Positions 1 to 9,800 of a stretch of 64,000 nt of DNA are shown here, in pieces. Numbering within the stretch: the stretch's first letter is position 1; every line of letters starts with the position of its first letter. The notes below the pieces were generated by a model. It was not told where the DNA came from, made no database searches, and saw only the letters and a program-made list of their open reading frames with translations. The position numbers and the translations under genes are program-made. Source of the stretch: Prorocentrum cordatum (Eukaryota > Sar > Dinophyceae > Prorocentrales > Prorocentraceae); the NCBI GenBank assembly GCA_963575745.1, contig CAUYUJ010009813.1, positions 30,725 through 94,724 of the forward strand. Reading direction: 5' to 3'.

Positions 1-629
1 AATCTTGCAGAAGATGGGATTCGCTGCTGAGCGACGTGGAGGAAGAGGGCGAGGGGCGGAAGCAGAGGAAGAGGAATCAGGATGGCAATGTTGGGCGGAA
101 GGGAGAGGCAGACGGCGAGGGGCGAGGGAGAAACGTGGAGCAGGAGGGATGTTGAGTGGAAGCAGGAGGAGAGGGAGGAGGTGGAGGAGGAGGAGGTGGA
201 GAGGAGAGGAGGAGGGTGGGAGGAGCCGCAACAGCAGCAGCAGCAGCAGCAGCTTCGGCAGAAGCATATGAGGAGGAGGATCAGAGGGTGGAGTGGGATA
301 GATGGGAGATGCCGGTAAAGCAGGATAGCGACAAGTTGAACAGGGCAGGGATGATCATGTGGACAACGAGGAGGCGGAGGAGGAGAGCGAGGAAAGGAAC
401 CTGAATGCTGTTTTAGAAGAAGGAAGGAGCGGATCCAAGCGTCAGCGTGGATGTGGGCGTCTAACTCAACACACCCTCCCCTTGAGAATCATGTGGCAGC
501 CAGTCATTTCGATTTCCCGTCCCACAAACACACGCGCACGCACCCACAGGCCGCCGCAGCCGTTCTTGCTTCTTGGAGCGAGGAGCCGTCGTTGGCGTTC
601 CGTCTGATGGAGCCGCTTGGTCGGAGTCG
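1..629. repeat. purine-rich low-complexity DNA with short (CAG)n
   Basis: The stretch is dominated by GGA/GAG/AGG triplets on the + strand. A short CAG run lies at about 229-252. Reading frames across it translate to Arg/Glu/Gly homopolymers in all three frames, so none is taken as a gene. From about 440 to 629 the sequence is less repetitive, but I see no recognisable feature before the assembly gap. Confidence 0.75.
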
Positions 630-729
630 NNNNNNNNNNNNNNNNNNNNNNNNNNNNNNNNNNNNNNNNNNNNNNNNNNNNNNNNNNNNNNNNNNNNNNN
701 NNNNNNNNNNNNNNNNNNNNNNNNNNNNN
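630..729. other. assembly gap (100 N)
   Basis: Exactly 100 undetermined bases, a conventional placeholder length. The true size and content are unknown. The zinc-finger reading frame immediately downstream could extend into it. Confidence 0.99.
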
Positions 730-1417
730 GGCTGCCCCTGCTGAGGATGTGCCTCGCCCCTTCGTTTGCTATGAGCGTGGGCTCGCCTCGAAATCTGCGA
801 GAGGCTCATCGATTCACAGAGAGAAACCTCATGCTTTGAGCAGTGGCCCTGGCAAGTTGTCTACGGGCTCGCGTTGCCAAATTTGCACGTTTCAATTTCA
901 CACTCGCGGGCGGCTGGTCGAACACCTGAAACAACATTTCGGTTGCGTTAGCGCCTATGTCCAGCTTCGCAGAGATCCTCCTGATTTCTTTGAGGATGAC
1001 ATCAGAGCCAGCGCCCTTGCCCAGAAGAACAATCGAAAGCGGGAAAGACACGAGCATTATGTTGAGAGGGCTGCCTACCGCGAGATAGGACCTCCAGCTG
1101 CCGCCAGACTTGCTACTGGACGCAAGGCTCCCTTTGCAGCACCGTTTGTGGACATGCGTGTCCATGAAGATGTGGCTGCAGTTGCTGCTGTGCCTGTGGC
1201 TGTAAGGGCTCCTCGCTTTTTGATCGTGCCCGATGGGGGGAGATATCCCCTTGACTTCCATGAGGTGTGGCAAACGGAGATTGGCCATGCCTCTGTGCCG
1301 CTCATCATCTGTCATGTCTCTTATGAGTTGTTGCGTCAACAGTTCGACATGTGGAGACAGCGAATTCTCAACGGTCAGATAAGTGTAGGGTCCTTTTTTT
1401 CTTCCCGCCTTGTTTGA
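730..1417 (+). pseudogene. C2H2 zinc-finger ORF fragment
   Basis: An open frame runs from the gap to a stop at 1417. It contains one clear C2H2 finger at about 875-937 with spacing C-X2-C-X12-H-X3-H (CQIC ... HLKQH). A basic stretch follows (KNNRKRERHEH), then about 100 residues of ordinary composition ending near RRILNGQ-like sequence. The last codons (SFFSSRLV) look non-coding, so the real exon may stop near 1380-1395. Single N-terminal C2H2 fingers are common in proteins of dinoflagellate retroelements and in RNA- or DNA-binding proteins. I cannot assign a family. The 5' part lies in or beyond the gap and no continuation is visible downstream, so it is a partial gene or a remnant. Confidence 0.45.
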
Positions 1418-2103
1418 TTCTGGTGGACGCTCGTCACACAAACTCAGGACCTTGGATGCGCCTCGGGGATGTTCCGACCTCGTGGCCTTGGAACGCGAGC
1501 GTCTCCTTAGGCAAAACGTTAGCTTTAGGGACTCCATGTTTTTGACAGCGACTGTTGCTCATTTGCCCATACCTTGGATCACTGCATCTGCTCACAAAGT
1601 CAATGAGCAGATGAGCTTGCACCAGCAGCCTGTTGTTTGATTCCCTGCTTGAATATACGACTGCTCACGCTGTGCGTCTTGTCCTTTTGTCGAGTCATGG
1701 GTACTCACCAATGGGCGCACTGTGTTTTTGTTGCGTCCCACATGGATTCCAGTTGGGAACTGTTTAGTGGCAGGGAGAGAAACAAATGCGATGACATGCA
1801 TGCTCGCACGTCCTTTCCTCACCTTCATAGTTTTCATTGGCCCATGCTGGTGTTGAAAAGGTTGCCGCCAGGTTTCTCACCAAGGCCACGCGAGGGAAAT
1901 AATTCACCGATGAGGGAATGGGACTTGCTGACTCCTTTAGCTCCTGGTGTCCCCAGGATCCGTATCTGCAGGGATCCCACGCCGCTTGTATGGCGGCAGG
2001 GTGGGTAGGTAGGGACCCCTGGCGTCACAACTGCCCCCTGCGCTGGTCATGCTTCCCCCCTTTTTGCTCCTCTCGCCTAGGGTAGGCTGCGTTCCCAGCA
2101 GCC
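1418..2103. other. no feature recognised
   Basis: Non-repetitive sequence with short ORFs only. None shows a domain, conserved motif or consistent codon pattern. It could hold exons of the upstream zinc-finger gene that cannot be told apart by eye. Confidence 0.4.
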
Positions 2104-2255
2104 TTGAGTCTGCGAGCAAACGGGCGAGGAGGAGGAGGAGGAGAAGGAGGAGAAGGAGGAGGCGAGGGTTCGGGCGGGGGCGAGGAGCGGCACGGGGGAG
2201 GCGTGGAGGGGGGAAGCGGGGAGGGCGGGAGGGCGACGGAGGCTACCACGGGGTC
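2104..2255. repeat. (GGA/GGC) purine-rich tract
   Basis: A run of GAGGAGGAG and GGCGAGGGG-like units on the + strand. Both strands are open in several frames because of composition, not selection. Confidence 0.8.
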
Positions 2256-2614
2256 GGGAGAGCGTGGAGCGTCCAAGATTGCCTCGGCGAGGGAGCCGAA
2301 ATCGTGGATTCTACCCGCGCGGTGGCTGCACGTTGGCCTCCTGGGGGGGGGCTAGTTTGAGCACGGTCCGTCCTTTGGTCCATCTCGTCCACGAAGGCCC
2401 CAAGATGGCCCCCGAGGCTCCCAAGGAGAGGACGGTGGGGATCGAGGGAACGCCAGCATGGATTCCGGCGCGTGGGTTGGCCAAGGGCCCCGTGCCCATG
2501 CGAAGTCCTCGCGCGTTGCTGCCAAGTGAGGCGGCTTTGGACCCCGTGCGTCGGGGGGTCAGCTTCCCGATCCATGGCTTTGGCGCCCGGGAGTGGGGTG
2601 GTGGTGGTGGTGGT

Positions 2615-2701
2615 TCAGGAGGGGAAATAGCACACAGACACATATGGGGCATCTTTTTTATTTGTGTGTATTACTTTCTGTGTGTCCTGGGGCCCCTTCA
2701 G
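2615..2701 (+). repeat. dispersed repeat, shared with 31771-31935
   Basis: The block starts TTCAGGAGGGGAA, passes ACACAGACACA and a T-rich core (TTTATTTGTGTGTATT), and ends GGGCCCCTTCA. The same order of blocks recurs at 31771-31935, where about 70 bp of AATATGGGA-like sequence is inserted in the middle. Confidence 0.65.
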
Positions 2702-2877
2702 GGGTGTCTGGGGCGGGCACCGGGTGGGGCCGACGGCACAGCCCCTCCTGGCGGCACCTCCACCTCGTGGGCGGCCGGGAGGCAGCCCGCCTCCCGTCGC
2801 GGGGGCCCCGGCGCCGCAGCGCCGCGCGGCCCGGGAGAGTCTGCCGGGGGGCGCCCTCCCCGCGGAGCGCGCCCGAG

Positions 2878-3035
2878 TTGCCAGCCTGGAGCGTGTCCCT
2901 GTCCCCAAGATTGACACGCCAAGAGGCGATGACAATCTTGGGGATCCGCCCTCAAAAAAGAAGGGGCCCCCTAAGATTGGCATCGTGATGGGGAGGTGCC
3001 CAGCATAGGGAGAGGGGTATGTTCCAGGCTGGTAG
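2878..3035. mobile_element. MITE, family 1, copy 1
   Basis: A 158-bp inverted-repeat element. The left end reads TTGCCAGCCTGGAGCGTGTC and the right end is its imperfect inverse, finishing GTTCCAGGCTGGTAG. It is flanked by a 5-bp target duplication CCGAG at 2873-2877 and 3036-3040. The interior holds inverted CAATCTTGGGG/CCCCAAGATTG blocks. Copies at 19526-19590 and 48226-48395 share the ends and also carry exact 5-bp duplications. It has no coding capacity, so it is a non-autonomous DNA transposon. Confidence 0.8.
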
Positions 3036-3499
3036 CCGAGGGCCCTCCATCTCCCTGGGGAGGGGAGGGGTATAGTCGAGGGCGTAGAAACACGCCCCTG
3101 CCCTGGTTTATGAGGCGCTGTGCGCTGAGCCTCCTGCGGGCTGACAGGGTAAACCCTGCGATTATCGCGCGTGCCGCGCGGCGTCCTGGCGGTTCTCTGG
3201 CCTGCTGGGAGTTCTCAGGAGGTTTACCGACCACGCACTTGTAGCCCAGGGTAGGGGCGATTTTTCATTCCTCAATCTAGAGGACAGAAGAGGGAGGGGC
3301 AGGACGGGCAGAAGGTCGGTCGGTCGGCTCTCTCCAGCCCTTCCCGCGCAGGCCAGCCTCGAGTGGGCCGCGAGGAAGGGCGGCGTCGGCGCGTCGATTA
3401 TGGACAAGCTCAACATCACCAAGGACGAGCGTCGGGGCGGTTCCCGCCCGTACCGCGCCCTGCACACCTGGAATCCCGCTATCGCTGCTCCGGCGCCAC

Positions 3500-3562
3500 G
3501 AGGAGGAGGAGGAGGAGGAGGAGGAGGAAGAGGCGGAGGAGGAGGAGGAAGAGGCGGAGGAC
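3500..3562 (+). repeat. (GGA)n tract
   Basis: A near-perfect GGA triplet run with a few GGC/GAA interruptions. Confidence 0.85.
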
Positions 3563-3771
3563 CCGCGCGGGCCCCAGGGCGATATCAGAGGGCGGCCTGC
3601 GGCGAGGGGCCATTCGAAAGCTCCGGGGGGGGGGCCAGGCCAGCGGCGAGCCCAGGGGGGGAGGCGGCGGCGGGGGCAGGCCTTCCCAGCAGGCGGCCCG
3701 GGCTTCTCGGAAGCCCTCTGGCCTTCCGAGAGGGCGTCTCAGGCCAGCTGCAATGTTCGGGGGCCCCCAAA

Positions 3772-3966
3772 CGGTGCGGTGGCCACACCGTGCGGTGAGT
3801 CGGTGGGATTCGGGGTCACCGCACGGTTTTGGGACTCGAGTCCCTCTCCGAGGACGTCCCGGGCGACAGGGGCCTCAAGGGTCCCAAGACCGTGCGGTGA
3901 CGGACCGTGCGGTGAGGTTCCTTGGGGTTTCGAGGTCACCGCACGGTCTGTTACCGCACCGTTCCG
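3772..3966. repeat. cluster of inverted ACCGTGCGGTGA 12-mers
   Basis: The word ACCGTGCGGTGA or its complement TCACCGCACGGT, with one or two mismatches, occurs about seven times in both orientations across 195 bp. Stable hairpins are possible between neighbouring copies. Confidence 0.75.
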
Positions 3967-3981
3967 GGACTCCAAACACAA

Positions 3982-4092
3982 CTGGGGGAGCTGTGGTCCT
4001 TACCCCCCTGGGGGACCCATCTCGACACCCCTCTCGAGAGATCGTCGATGCGATGGGTTCCCCCAGGAGGGTAAGGACCACAGCTCCCCCAG
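3982..4092. repeat. 40-bp inverted repeat (hairpin)
   Basis: The arm at 3982-4021 (starting CTGGGGGAGCTGTGGTCC) is complementary to 4052-4092 with only two or three differences. The ~30-bp loop contains its own small palindrome TCTCGAGA. It directly follows the ACCGTGCGGTGA cluster and may be part of the same mobile or structural unit. Confidence 0.85.
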
Positions 4093-4440
4093 CTATGGCT
4101 GGTCGGCGTCTCTGCTTTCGGAGGAGGGCCAGGACATGTCTCAAGTGCGCGGTGGCTTCCGAGGATCACCGAGCATGGTTCACTGCTCGCAGCGTTCCTG
4201 CTCGCAAGTGTGCAGAGGGCAGGCGCTGCTCGATGAGTACACTGGAACTTGCTCGCCGCGACGCCATGGATGCAGTTCGGACCCGCGGCTCCCAGAGACA
4301 ACTAGCATTATGTCCGGCCTGTCCCTCTACAGGGGGAATCTTCAGAAATAGTAAATCAAGAGTCTGGCACCGATGTTTGCATACTTGTTGGTATTTAGGG
4401 GGTATTTGTGGGTATGTTTCACCATTCCCCCAAAGTTCAA

Positions 4441-4634
4441 GCGGTAGCGAAGCGTCCTGGCTCGCATATAGCCCTACCAAACAATGTTCTAAGAACCTTT
4501 TTGTGGTTTCCACGAAATGTTCTTAGAGCATTGTTGGCGGTGACTGTCTTGCTTGAACACAAAAGGCTCCATGTCTAAGAACATTGTTCTTGTCCTGAGA
4601 GCATTTGTGGGTTCTAAGAACATGTCGTGGTACA
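4441..4634 (+). mobile_element. MITE-like element, family 2, copy 1
   Basis: The core at 4473-4632 has terminal inverted repeats. The left is CCTACCAAACAATGTTCTAA and the right is TTCTAAGAACATGTCGTGGT. Between them are repeated AATGTTCTTAGAACA-like palindromes. About 32 bp upstream (GCGAAGCGTCCTGGCTCGC) is conserved in all three copies (also 16728-16924 and 36963-37170), so the true element may be longer on the left. Confidence 0.75.
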
Positions 4635-4728
4635 GTCGGGGCCCTGGAGAAGGAACCTTTTCGTTGGGGAGGGGCTCCGCGTTCCTTAAGTGTTTCACAG
4701 CTTGCCTCATGTTTTCCTCATGCTTTCG

Positions 4729-4812
4729 ATAGGGAATCGAAGTTTAACTCATGGAAAAAAGGGCCCCGTTCCTTATCTGGGGTTCCTTAGGTCAACGCCC
4801 CGACTGTAGGAC
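4729..4812 (+). repeat. dispersed repeat, shared with 47993-48085
   Basis: Conserved blocks in order: GATAGGGAATCGAAGTTTAA, CTCATGGAA, GGGGCCCCGTTCCTT-like sequence, GGTTCCTTAGGTCAACGCC, CCCGACTGTA. The second copy lies at 47993-48085. Confidence 0.65.
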
Positions 4813-5097
4813 TCTATGGGATGCCCGTGCGGCCGGTCCCTGCTCCAAGACCTCCAGCCGGCGATCGCTGGGCCGGCCGCGCGCCCGCAGGACGGGTGCC
4901 CGGCCTCTCGGAGGGCCCTAGGGCGGCACGGGTGGCCCCTGGGGCCTCCTCCGGAGGTGCCCCGCCGCGGGCGGCGGTCCCCGCGGAGGCCCCCTCCCCG
5001 GACGTAGAACGACGCGAAGATCGGGACAAAGTCGGAGCGGGATAACTCGAAATCTCTGAGAATCGGCGGGTTTGGAGGATGTATTGGGCGCCGCGGC

Positions 5098-5154
5098 CGC
5101 TCCAGAGCGTTCCGGAATGCTCTGAGAGCGCTCCGGAACGCTCTGGAGCGATTC
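5098..5154. repeat. palindromic GCTCCAGAGCGTTCCGG repeat, copy 1
   Basis: An almost perfect palindrome built from GCTCCAGAGCGTTCCGGAA and its inverse, with GCTCTGAGAGC at the centre. Its right half recurs at 14106-14140, exactly where the Helitron-like reading frame loses coherence. Confidence 0.75.
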
Positions 5155-5260
5155 TTAAGGCTTACGCCACACCGCCGACCCCTTCAGGAACTGGCGGCGC
5201 GTCGCCGTCGCCGTGGCGCCATGGACGGGATTGATAGGGGAACGAGCAGCCACCGGTGCC

Positions 5261-5283
5261 GTCGTCGTCGTCGTCGTCGTCGT
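5261..5283 (+). repeat. (GTC)n microsatellite
   Basis: Seven to eight tandem GTC triplets. Confidence 0.9.
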
Positions 5284-6539
5284 TTCCGGGGGGGGGGCTG
5301 CACTGACGGGAATAAGGGGAATGGGGGAAGAGGGCGGTCGACCGTGCCGACGAGATCACCAGGCATGTTCGAAACTTGCTGGAGGGCCTCTTGGAGGCCA
5401 CTTGGGCCGTCTTGGGCTGTCTTCGGGCCATTATCGGCCGTGTTGGAGGCGTCGTGGACGAACGTGGTTGCCCCTTGGACCCTCGTAGCCCGTCTGGTTT
5501 GGAGGCCATCGAGTCCGTATTGAAGGCTATGTTGGCCGTATTGAGTCCGTCAGTGTGCCGTGTTTGGGCATATTCCCAATCAGCGGTCGCAGTGGAGCCG
5601 ACCACTCTTCCAGGGAAAGTTTGGCGCCCCTGGCTTGATGATGGGAGACCGCAGAAAAAGAGACGGTCGCGGAAGCCGTCATACCTCAAGAGGAGGAACG
5701 CAGAGGAGGACTAGAAGGCGAATGAGGAGGAGGATTTGGGAGGGAAAGAAAAAAGATGAGGAGAAGGCGGAGAAGCCTTGAGGGACGAGGCTTTGGGAGG
5801 AGGCGGAAGAGCAGGGGGAAGATGAGCAGGAGGAGGACGAGGAGGAGGAGCAGGAAGTTAAGGATTCATGTTGGGGAGAGTCCAGCGCAGTACAAGGTAA
5901 GAGTGCCCGTGCGTGCGCGCGCGCGTGCGGAAGAAATGGTATTGTTTGTGCGCGGGGGGGTTGGAACAATGCAAGCAGGGAGTTGCTGCTAGGAATCGCA
6001 CGCCGCGTGTTCGCCAGGCTCAAGCAGCCTTGAGCTGCTACAGCAACCCCCCCCTCTGCCCGGGCCCTTCCCCGGGAGGGCCGCCGGGGCGCGAGTGCGG
6101 TGGGCGATGAAGGCTTTACCGGTTGAGCCTTAATCAACCAGGGAGTTTACCGGTTGTCTCAAGCCCGCGGCTTCGATGGGAGATTCTACGGAGTCTCCCA
6201 TTGGAGTCGTCAGCCCGGCTTCGGCCGCGGCGGGGTGCAACCGAGGGTTTACCGGTTTTCCACAAAAGCCGTGGGTCTGCAGGAACCACACCCTGCAATG
6301 CGCTGGACCTTTCGAGGCCGGCGCATGGAAGTTTTTGCTTTGGCAGTCGATTGTTGACTGCGACGGTCGGCGGCCCCTTCGTGGTGGCATCGAAGGTGGT
6401 CGGCGCGACAATCGGCGGAAAGTGGCCCCGATGGCCGGCGGCAGTATAGGGGGGTCGTCAGCGCGGCGGCGCGATTTCCGGCGGAAAGTGAAGGCGTGGC
6501 GGAGACGGGGCCGTCATCATTTTGTAGTGCATCGTCAGC
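5284..6539. other. no gene recognised; low-complexity segments
   Basis: Includes CTTGGAGGCCACTTGGGCC-like minisatellite wording at about 5380-5470, GAGGA-rich DNA at 5690-5870, and three copies of TTTACCGGTT between 6115 and 6260 with a small GGGAGATTCTACGGAGTCTC hairpin. No ORF with recognisable domains. Confidence 0.5.
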
Positions 6540-6703
6540 GTAGAAGGGGGAAACGCTCGCACATTTTTTAATTTGCGTTTTTGACTATATTACGCCTGGC
6601 TAAGCGGTCGTCGGGTCGTCCTCATTCTCGATTACTTGGAAGTTGTAGAAGGGGGAAACGCTCGCAAATTTTGAATTTTGCGTTTCTGGGTGTTCTACGC
6701 CGC
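6540..6703. repeat. two copies of a ~60-bp palindromic element
   Basis: Blocks at about 6540-6600 and 6646-6703 both read TAGAAGGGGGAAACGCTCGC, then AT-rich AATTTTGCGTTT, then an inverse ending near TTCTACGCC. Each block is self-complementary. They look like two insertions, or a duplication, of one miniature element. Confidence 0.6.
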
Positions 6704-7140
6704 GGACAGAGGATCTGTTGGGGGTCGCGGCGTTCGTCCGCACGGGGTTCCTCGCGGCGGACGCGACAGCGGCCGTGTTCTTTCGAGCAAGGAAGTCGTT
6801 GCAAGGGGAAGCTCTGTCATTTTGTTTTGAAATGCGCGTTGTCGCCGTGTTCCAGCGTGAAGCGTAACCACAACAGAAGGCTCCCATCTTTCAGGTCCAG
6901 CGGCCGGGGTACACGCGTTGTTGCTGAGAAGAAAACTCTTGGTGGCTGGGTGCCGCGAGCGGAGGTCGCGCAGGAAGTTCATGCCGGGATTGCCGATGCC
7001 GAGTCGGCAGTGATATTGGGGTGCGATGTATCTAGCATTAGTCACCATGGAAAAAAATACAAGTCGCGCGTGCAAATTTGCATGGGGGGCGGTGGCGCCA
7101 GCAAGCACTGCGAAGGTTTGCAACAGAGTGTAGAGACGAC

Positions 7141-8481
7141 ATGGCGTCAGGGGGTGGCAGTGGCGAGTCGATAGAGAAACAAAATCTCCAATCTGTTCAG
7201 ACGTGGCTGCCTGACGAGCGCGTGTTTGCGCGGGTGTATGAAGCGAAGGGCGCGCAGCAAGTCATGGCAGCCGCGTTGCGGCATAGATGGAAGCTTGGTG
7301 ACGTCCGCGGCGTGCGCGCAGGAGCAGTAGTATGGATGTCTACTAAACGCGTCGCTCGCGTGGTCAGCGGGGGGGATGTGCTCGCGCGCGACGCTGTAGA
7401 GGGAGAAGCAGAGTATGATCCGTGGCTTCATTCTTCGGTTGGGGGTAGCACATCGGTGCCGTCATCTAATTTCGCTCAGGTAGTGACGACCTGCTCGGAC
7501 GGTGCAAGTGCAAATAGCGACGTGGCAGTGGAAGAGCGGCACCATACGGGAGGGGGCGCAGCCGTGCAGGACATTCTGGCGAAACGCCCAAACGAGAGCA
7601 CATTGTTGGAGCTCGTGCGACAGGCTGTGTCAGATGTGGATCTGGCGGCCGCGTTGTACGGTGACTCCGCTCGCGTCGTGCTTGAGGATGGGGCCTGGGC
7701 GTGCGCTCGAGAGCGGATAAAGGGCATGCCGAACATTGGAAATTCGTGTTTTGCGAACGCCGCAGTGCAAGTATTACTGCGTCTGGAACCTATTCGGCAC
7801 GCAGTGTTGCTTCGTCGACGCGCATGCAGCGTCCGACGGCGTCGTCAGTGCGGTGCGCGTGCGCTAGCACAGCAGGCGGATCTGATGGGCGCATCTCTCG
7901 GTGACCTTCCTGTAGATAAAAGCGAACAAGTTCCAGGAGTGAGAGCGGTGCGCGACGGGTTGTTTCAGCGCGGTCGCACCAATGATTTTAGGGGCACTCG
8001 CCAGTGCGACGCCAGCGAGCTGTGCAGCGCATTAGCTGATGCTGTCTGTGCTGCGGAGTCGAGTGCGTTGACAGGTATGGGAATCCATGCGCGGCACTAC
8101 ACAGTGGTAGACGGGTCCATACTGGGAAACACAATCCGTCAAAGGCGTTTCTGCGGCGGTTGCGGTTGGGTTTCGGATGTTTACAGACGAGAACGATCCA
8201 TGATAATCCACATGTGGGAATATACGGATATGTTGGGTCCAGGTGGTCTTGATCATCTGGTGGCGTTGGAGTCCACGCGAGCTCAGCACGGTTTGCCATG
8301 CCCACATCGACCCGCCTTGCAAGACGGAGAGGTGTGGCACGGGGGCCAGGGCCCGTCGCAAACTCACGACGTGCCATCGGCGACGCCTGCAAGATTCCTG
8401 GTTGTGGTCCTGAGCAGAAGAATGGCGGACGGAATGACTAGACTGAGTTCCCGCGTAAGCGTGCCAAAGGCGTTCGAGTAG
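7141..8481 (+). pseudogene. USP-type deubiquitinase domain, N-terminal part
   Basis: The ATG at 7141 opens 447 codons. The Cys box is unmistakable: GMPNIGNSCFANAAVQVLLR, with nucleophile Cys203 (codon 7747-7749). The second USP box follows as RQCDASELCSALADAV (about residue 287), corresponding to the QQDA/HEF motif of C19 peptidases. Cysteine pairs (CGGCG) near residue 340 sit where USPs hold a zinc ribbon. The sequence then reads PARFLVVVLSRR, the strand before the His box. The frame stops at TAG 8479-8481, just as a 16-bp word is duplicated. USPs remove ubiquitin from proteins; in a transposon this could stabilise the Rep protein, which is inference. Confidence 0.75.
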
Positions 8482-8508
8482 CCGGGGGCGTTGAGTAGCC
8501 GGGGGCGT
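8476..8508 (+). repeat. 17-bp-period tandem duplication breaking the USP frame
   Basis: GAGTAGCCGGGGGCGT occurs at 8476-8491 and again at 8493-8508, a period of 17 bp. Subtracting one copy puts the downstream His-box frame back in register with the upstream Cys-box frame. The TAG inside the word is a separate in-frame stop. Confidence 0.85.
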
Positions 8509-9332
8509 CGGGCTGGACATGCCGGTTCCAGGGCGCGATGTGCCATCTGGAGCAACCAGCTCATTACGTCACCTACTTCGACTGCCCTGGCGTCGGCGTC
8601 GCAAGGTTTGACGACAACGTTGTTGCGCGGATTGAGCTCCCGGATTTTGCAGAGAATCCGAAGAATCAGGGGGACATTGCCCTTGTGGCGTTTTCCAGGC
8701 ACTGGGCGGAAGCAGTCGCGCCGACAGATGCCGCCACTGAAACGCCGCCGTCAACTGAGGGGCCGCTGTCGTTGCGCAACGCACTCCCAATGTCGTCAGC
8801 AACGACCGACGCGGGAAAAGCTACGCACGAGCGGGGCGTAGCGAACCGTGGACATGCAGAATTCGTAGAACACGACGGTGCTGCCAAAACGTCGCTGGAC
8901 AGCGAGGTTGCTTTGGGCCGCGCCGATGGAGAGTCGACATCAACGCGCGCGCCATCGAGGGCGGGCGATGGTGCAAATGGTGCGCCTCCGTCTCTGCATG
9001 GCGCCCCTGTCGGCAACCGTCAGCCAGGAGGGGGCGCAGGTTCCACAGAGGGTGCGCGGGCGAAGCGAACGAGGCGCCTGGGGAAGCAGAAAGAAACGTT
9101 CTGCGAGTCGTATAGAACGAGCGCGACAGAGCACGCACAGCGTTCGCCCATGACGCGTGGTCTTTCGCGCAGAAACGAGCCCGAGGCAGGCGCCGGGGCG
9201 ACCGCGGGTGCAGCAACAGCAGACAACAACGACGAGCCAGTTCAGGATGGTGCCGCAGCGGGCGCAATCCCAGAGGCGGATACGACGCAAGAGATGTTTT
9301 TTTGCAGCGCGCCCCAACCCAGCGTCGAATGA
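8509..9332 (+). pseudogene. USP C-terminal (His box) plus disordered linker
   Basis: This frame continues the USP fold. It reads HYVTYFDCPGVGVARFDDNV, matching the GHYxxY...WxxFDD His/Asp box; the catalytic His codon is 8562-8564. After about 60 residues the chain becomes a Gly/Ala/Arg/Thr-rich, probably disordered linker. The frame ends at 9332, shortly after a run of seven T at about 9297-9303, where a one-base slip moves the coherent reading into the next frame. Confidence 0.7.
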
Positions 9333-9800
9333 TCCCCGACGGGCACGGGAAGAAGCGGTCGCAACGGCCGCGAAGCTGCTGCGGGAGATCCCTACTGCGC
9401 CCGCAGATCCAGAGAACCCCAATGAACCGTGGGGGGCAGCTTTGGTCGAGAACGACGCGGTTGAACTGCCACCAACTCATTGTGCTTTCCGAGGTTGCCC
9501 TTGGACTGGCGTAGACGAGTCTGAGCTTCTCAACCATGTCTGCGTAGCACGCGGAGATGTGGTGCAGCCGATCGCGGACGTGTATTCGCCCGCGCACTCG
9601 CTGCAGAAGAGAGTACTCACTGCTTGCAGTGAAGTCGTCGCGCACGCTGTACGGCTAGGAGCTCCAGTATCGTCGTATGCGACGCACCGGAGAAGTCTGG
9701 AAGCGTATGCAGAAACAGTGACACAAGAGAAGGTAGCATCGCCGATATGTTTCATGTGCGGCTGGTCGTTTCCGCGGGTGTCGGGGCGGAAAATCATGAT
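9304..9800 (+). pseudogene. Cys/His finger segment of the Helitron-like protein
   Basis: Reading in the frame that ends at 9897, the chain gives ARPNPASNDPRRAREEAV, then a finger-like motif CAFRGCPWTGVDESELLNHV and later ICFMCGW, so paired cysteines recur. Short zinc-binding modules upstream of the Rep domain are typical of Helitron proteins. Coherence passes to the next frame between about 9770 and 9800. Confidence 0.6.

Noticed and set aside
3400-3500. Possible exon reading MDKLNITKDERRGGSRPYRA then LHTWNPAIA
   Set aside because: The wording is protein-like but only about 30 codons, runs into a GGA tract, and has no convincing splice context or neighbour.
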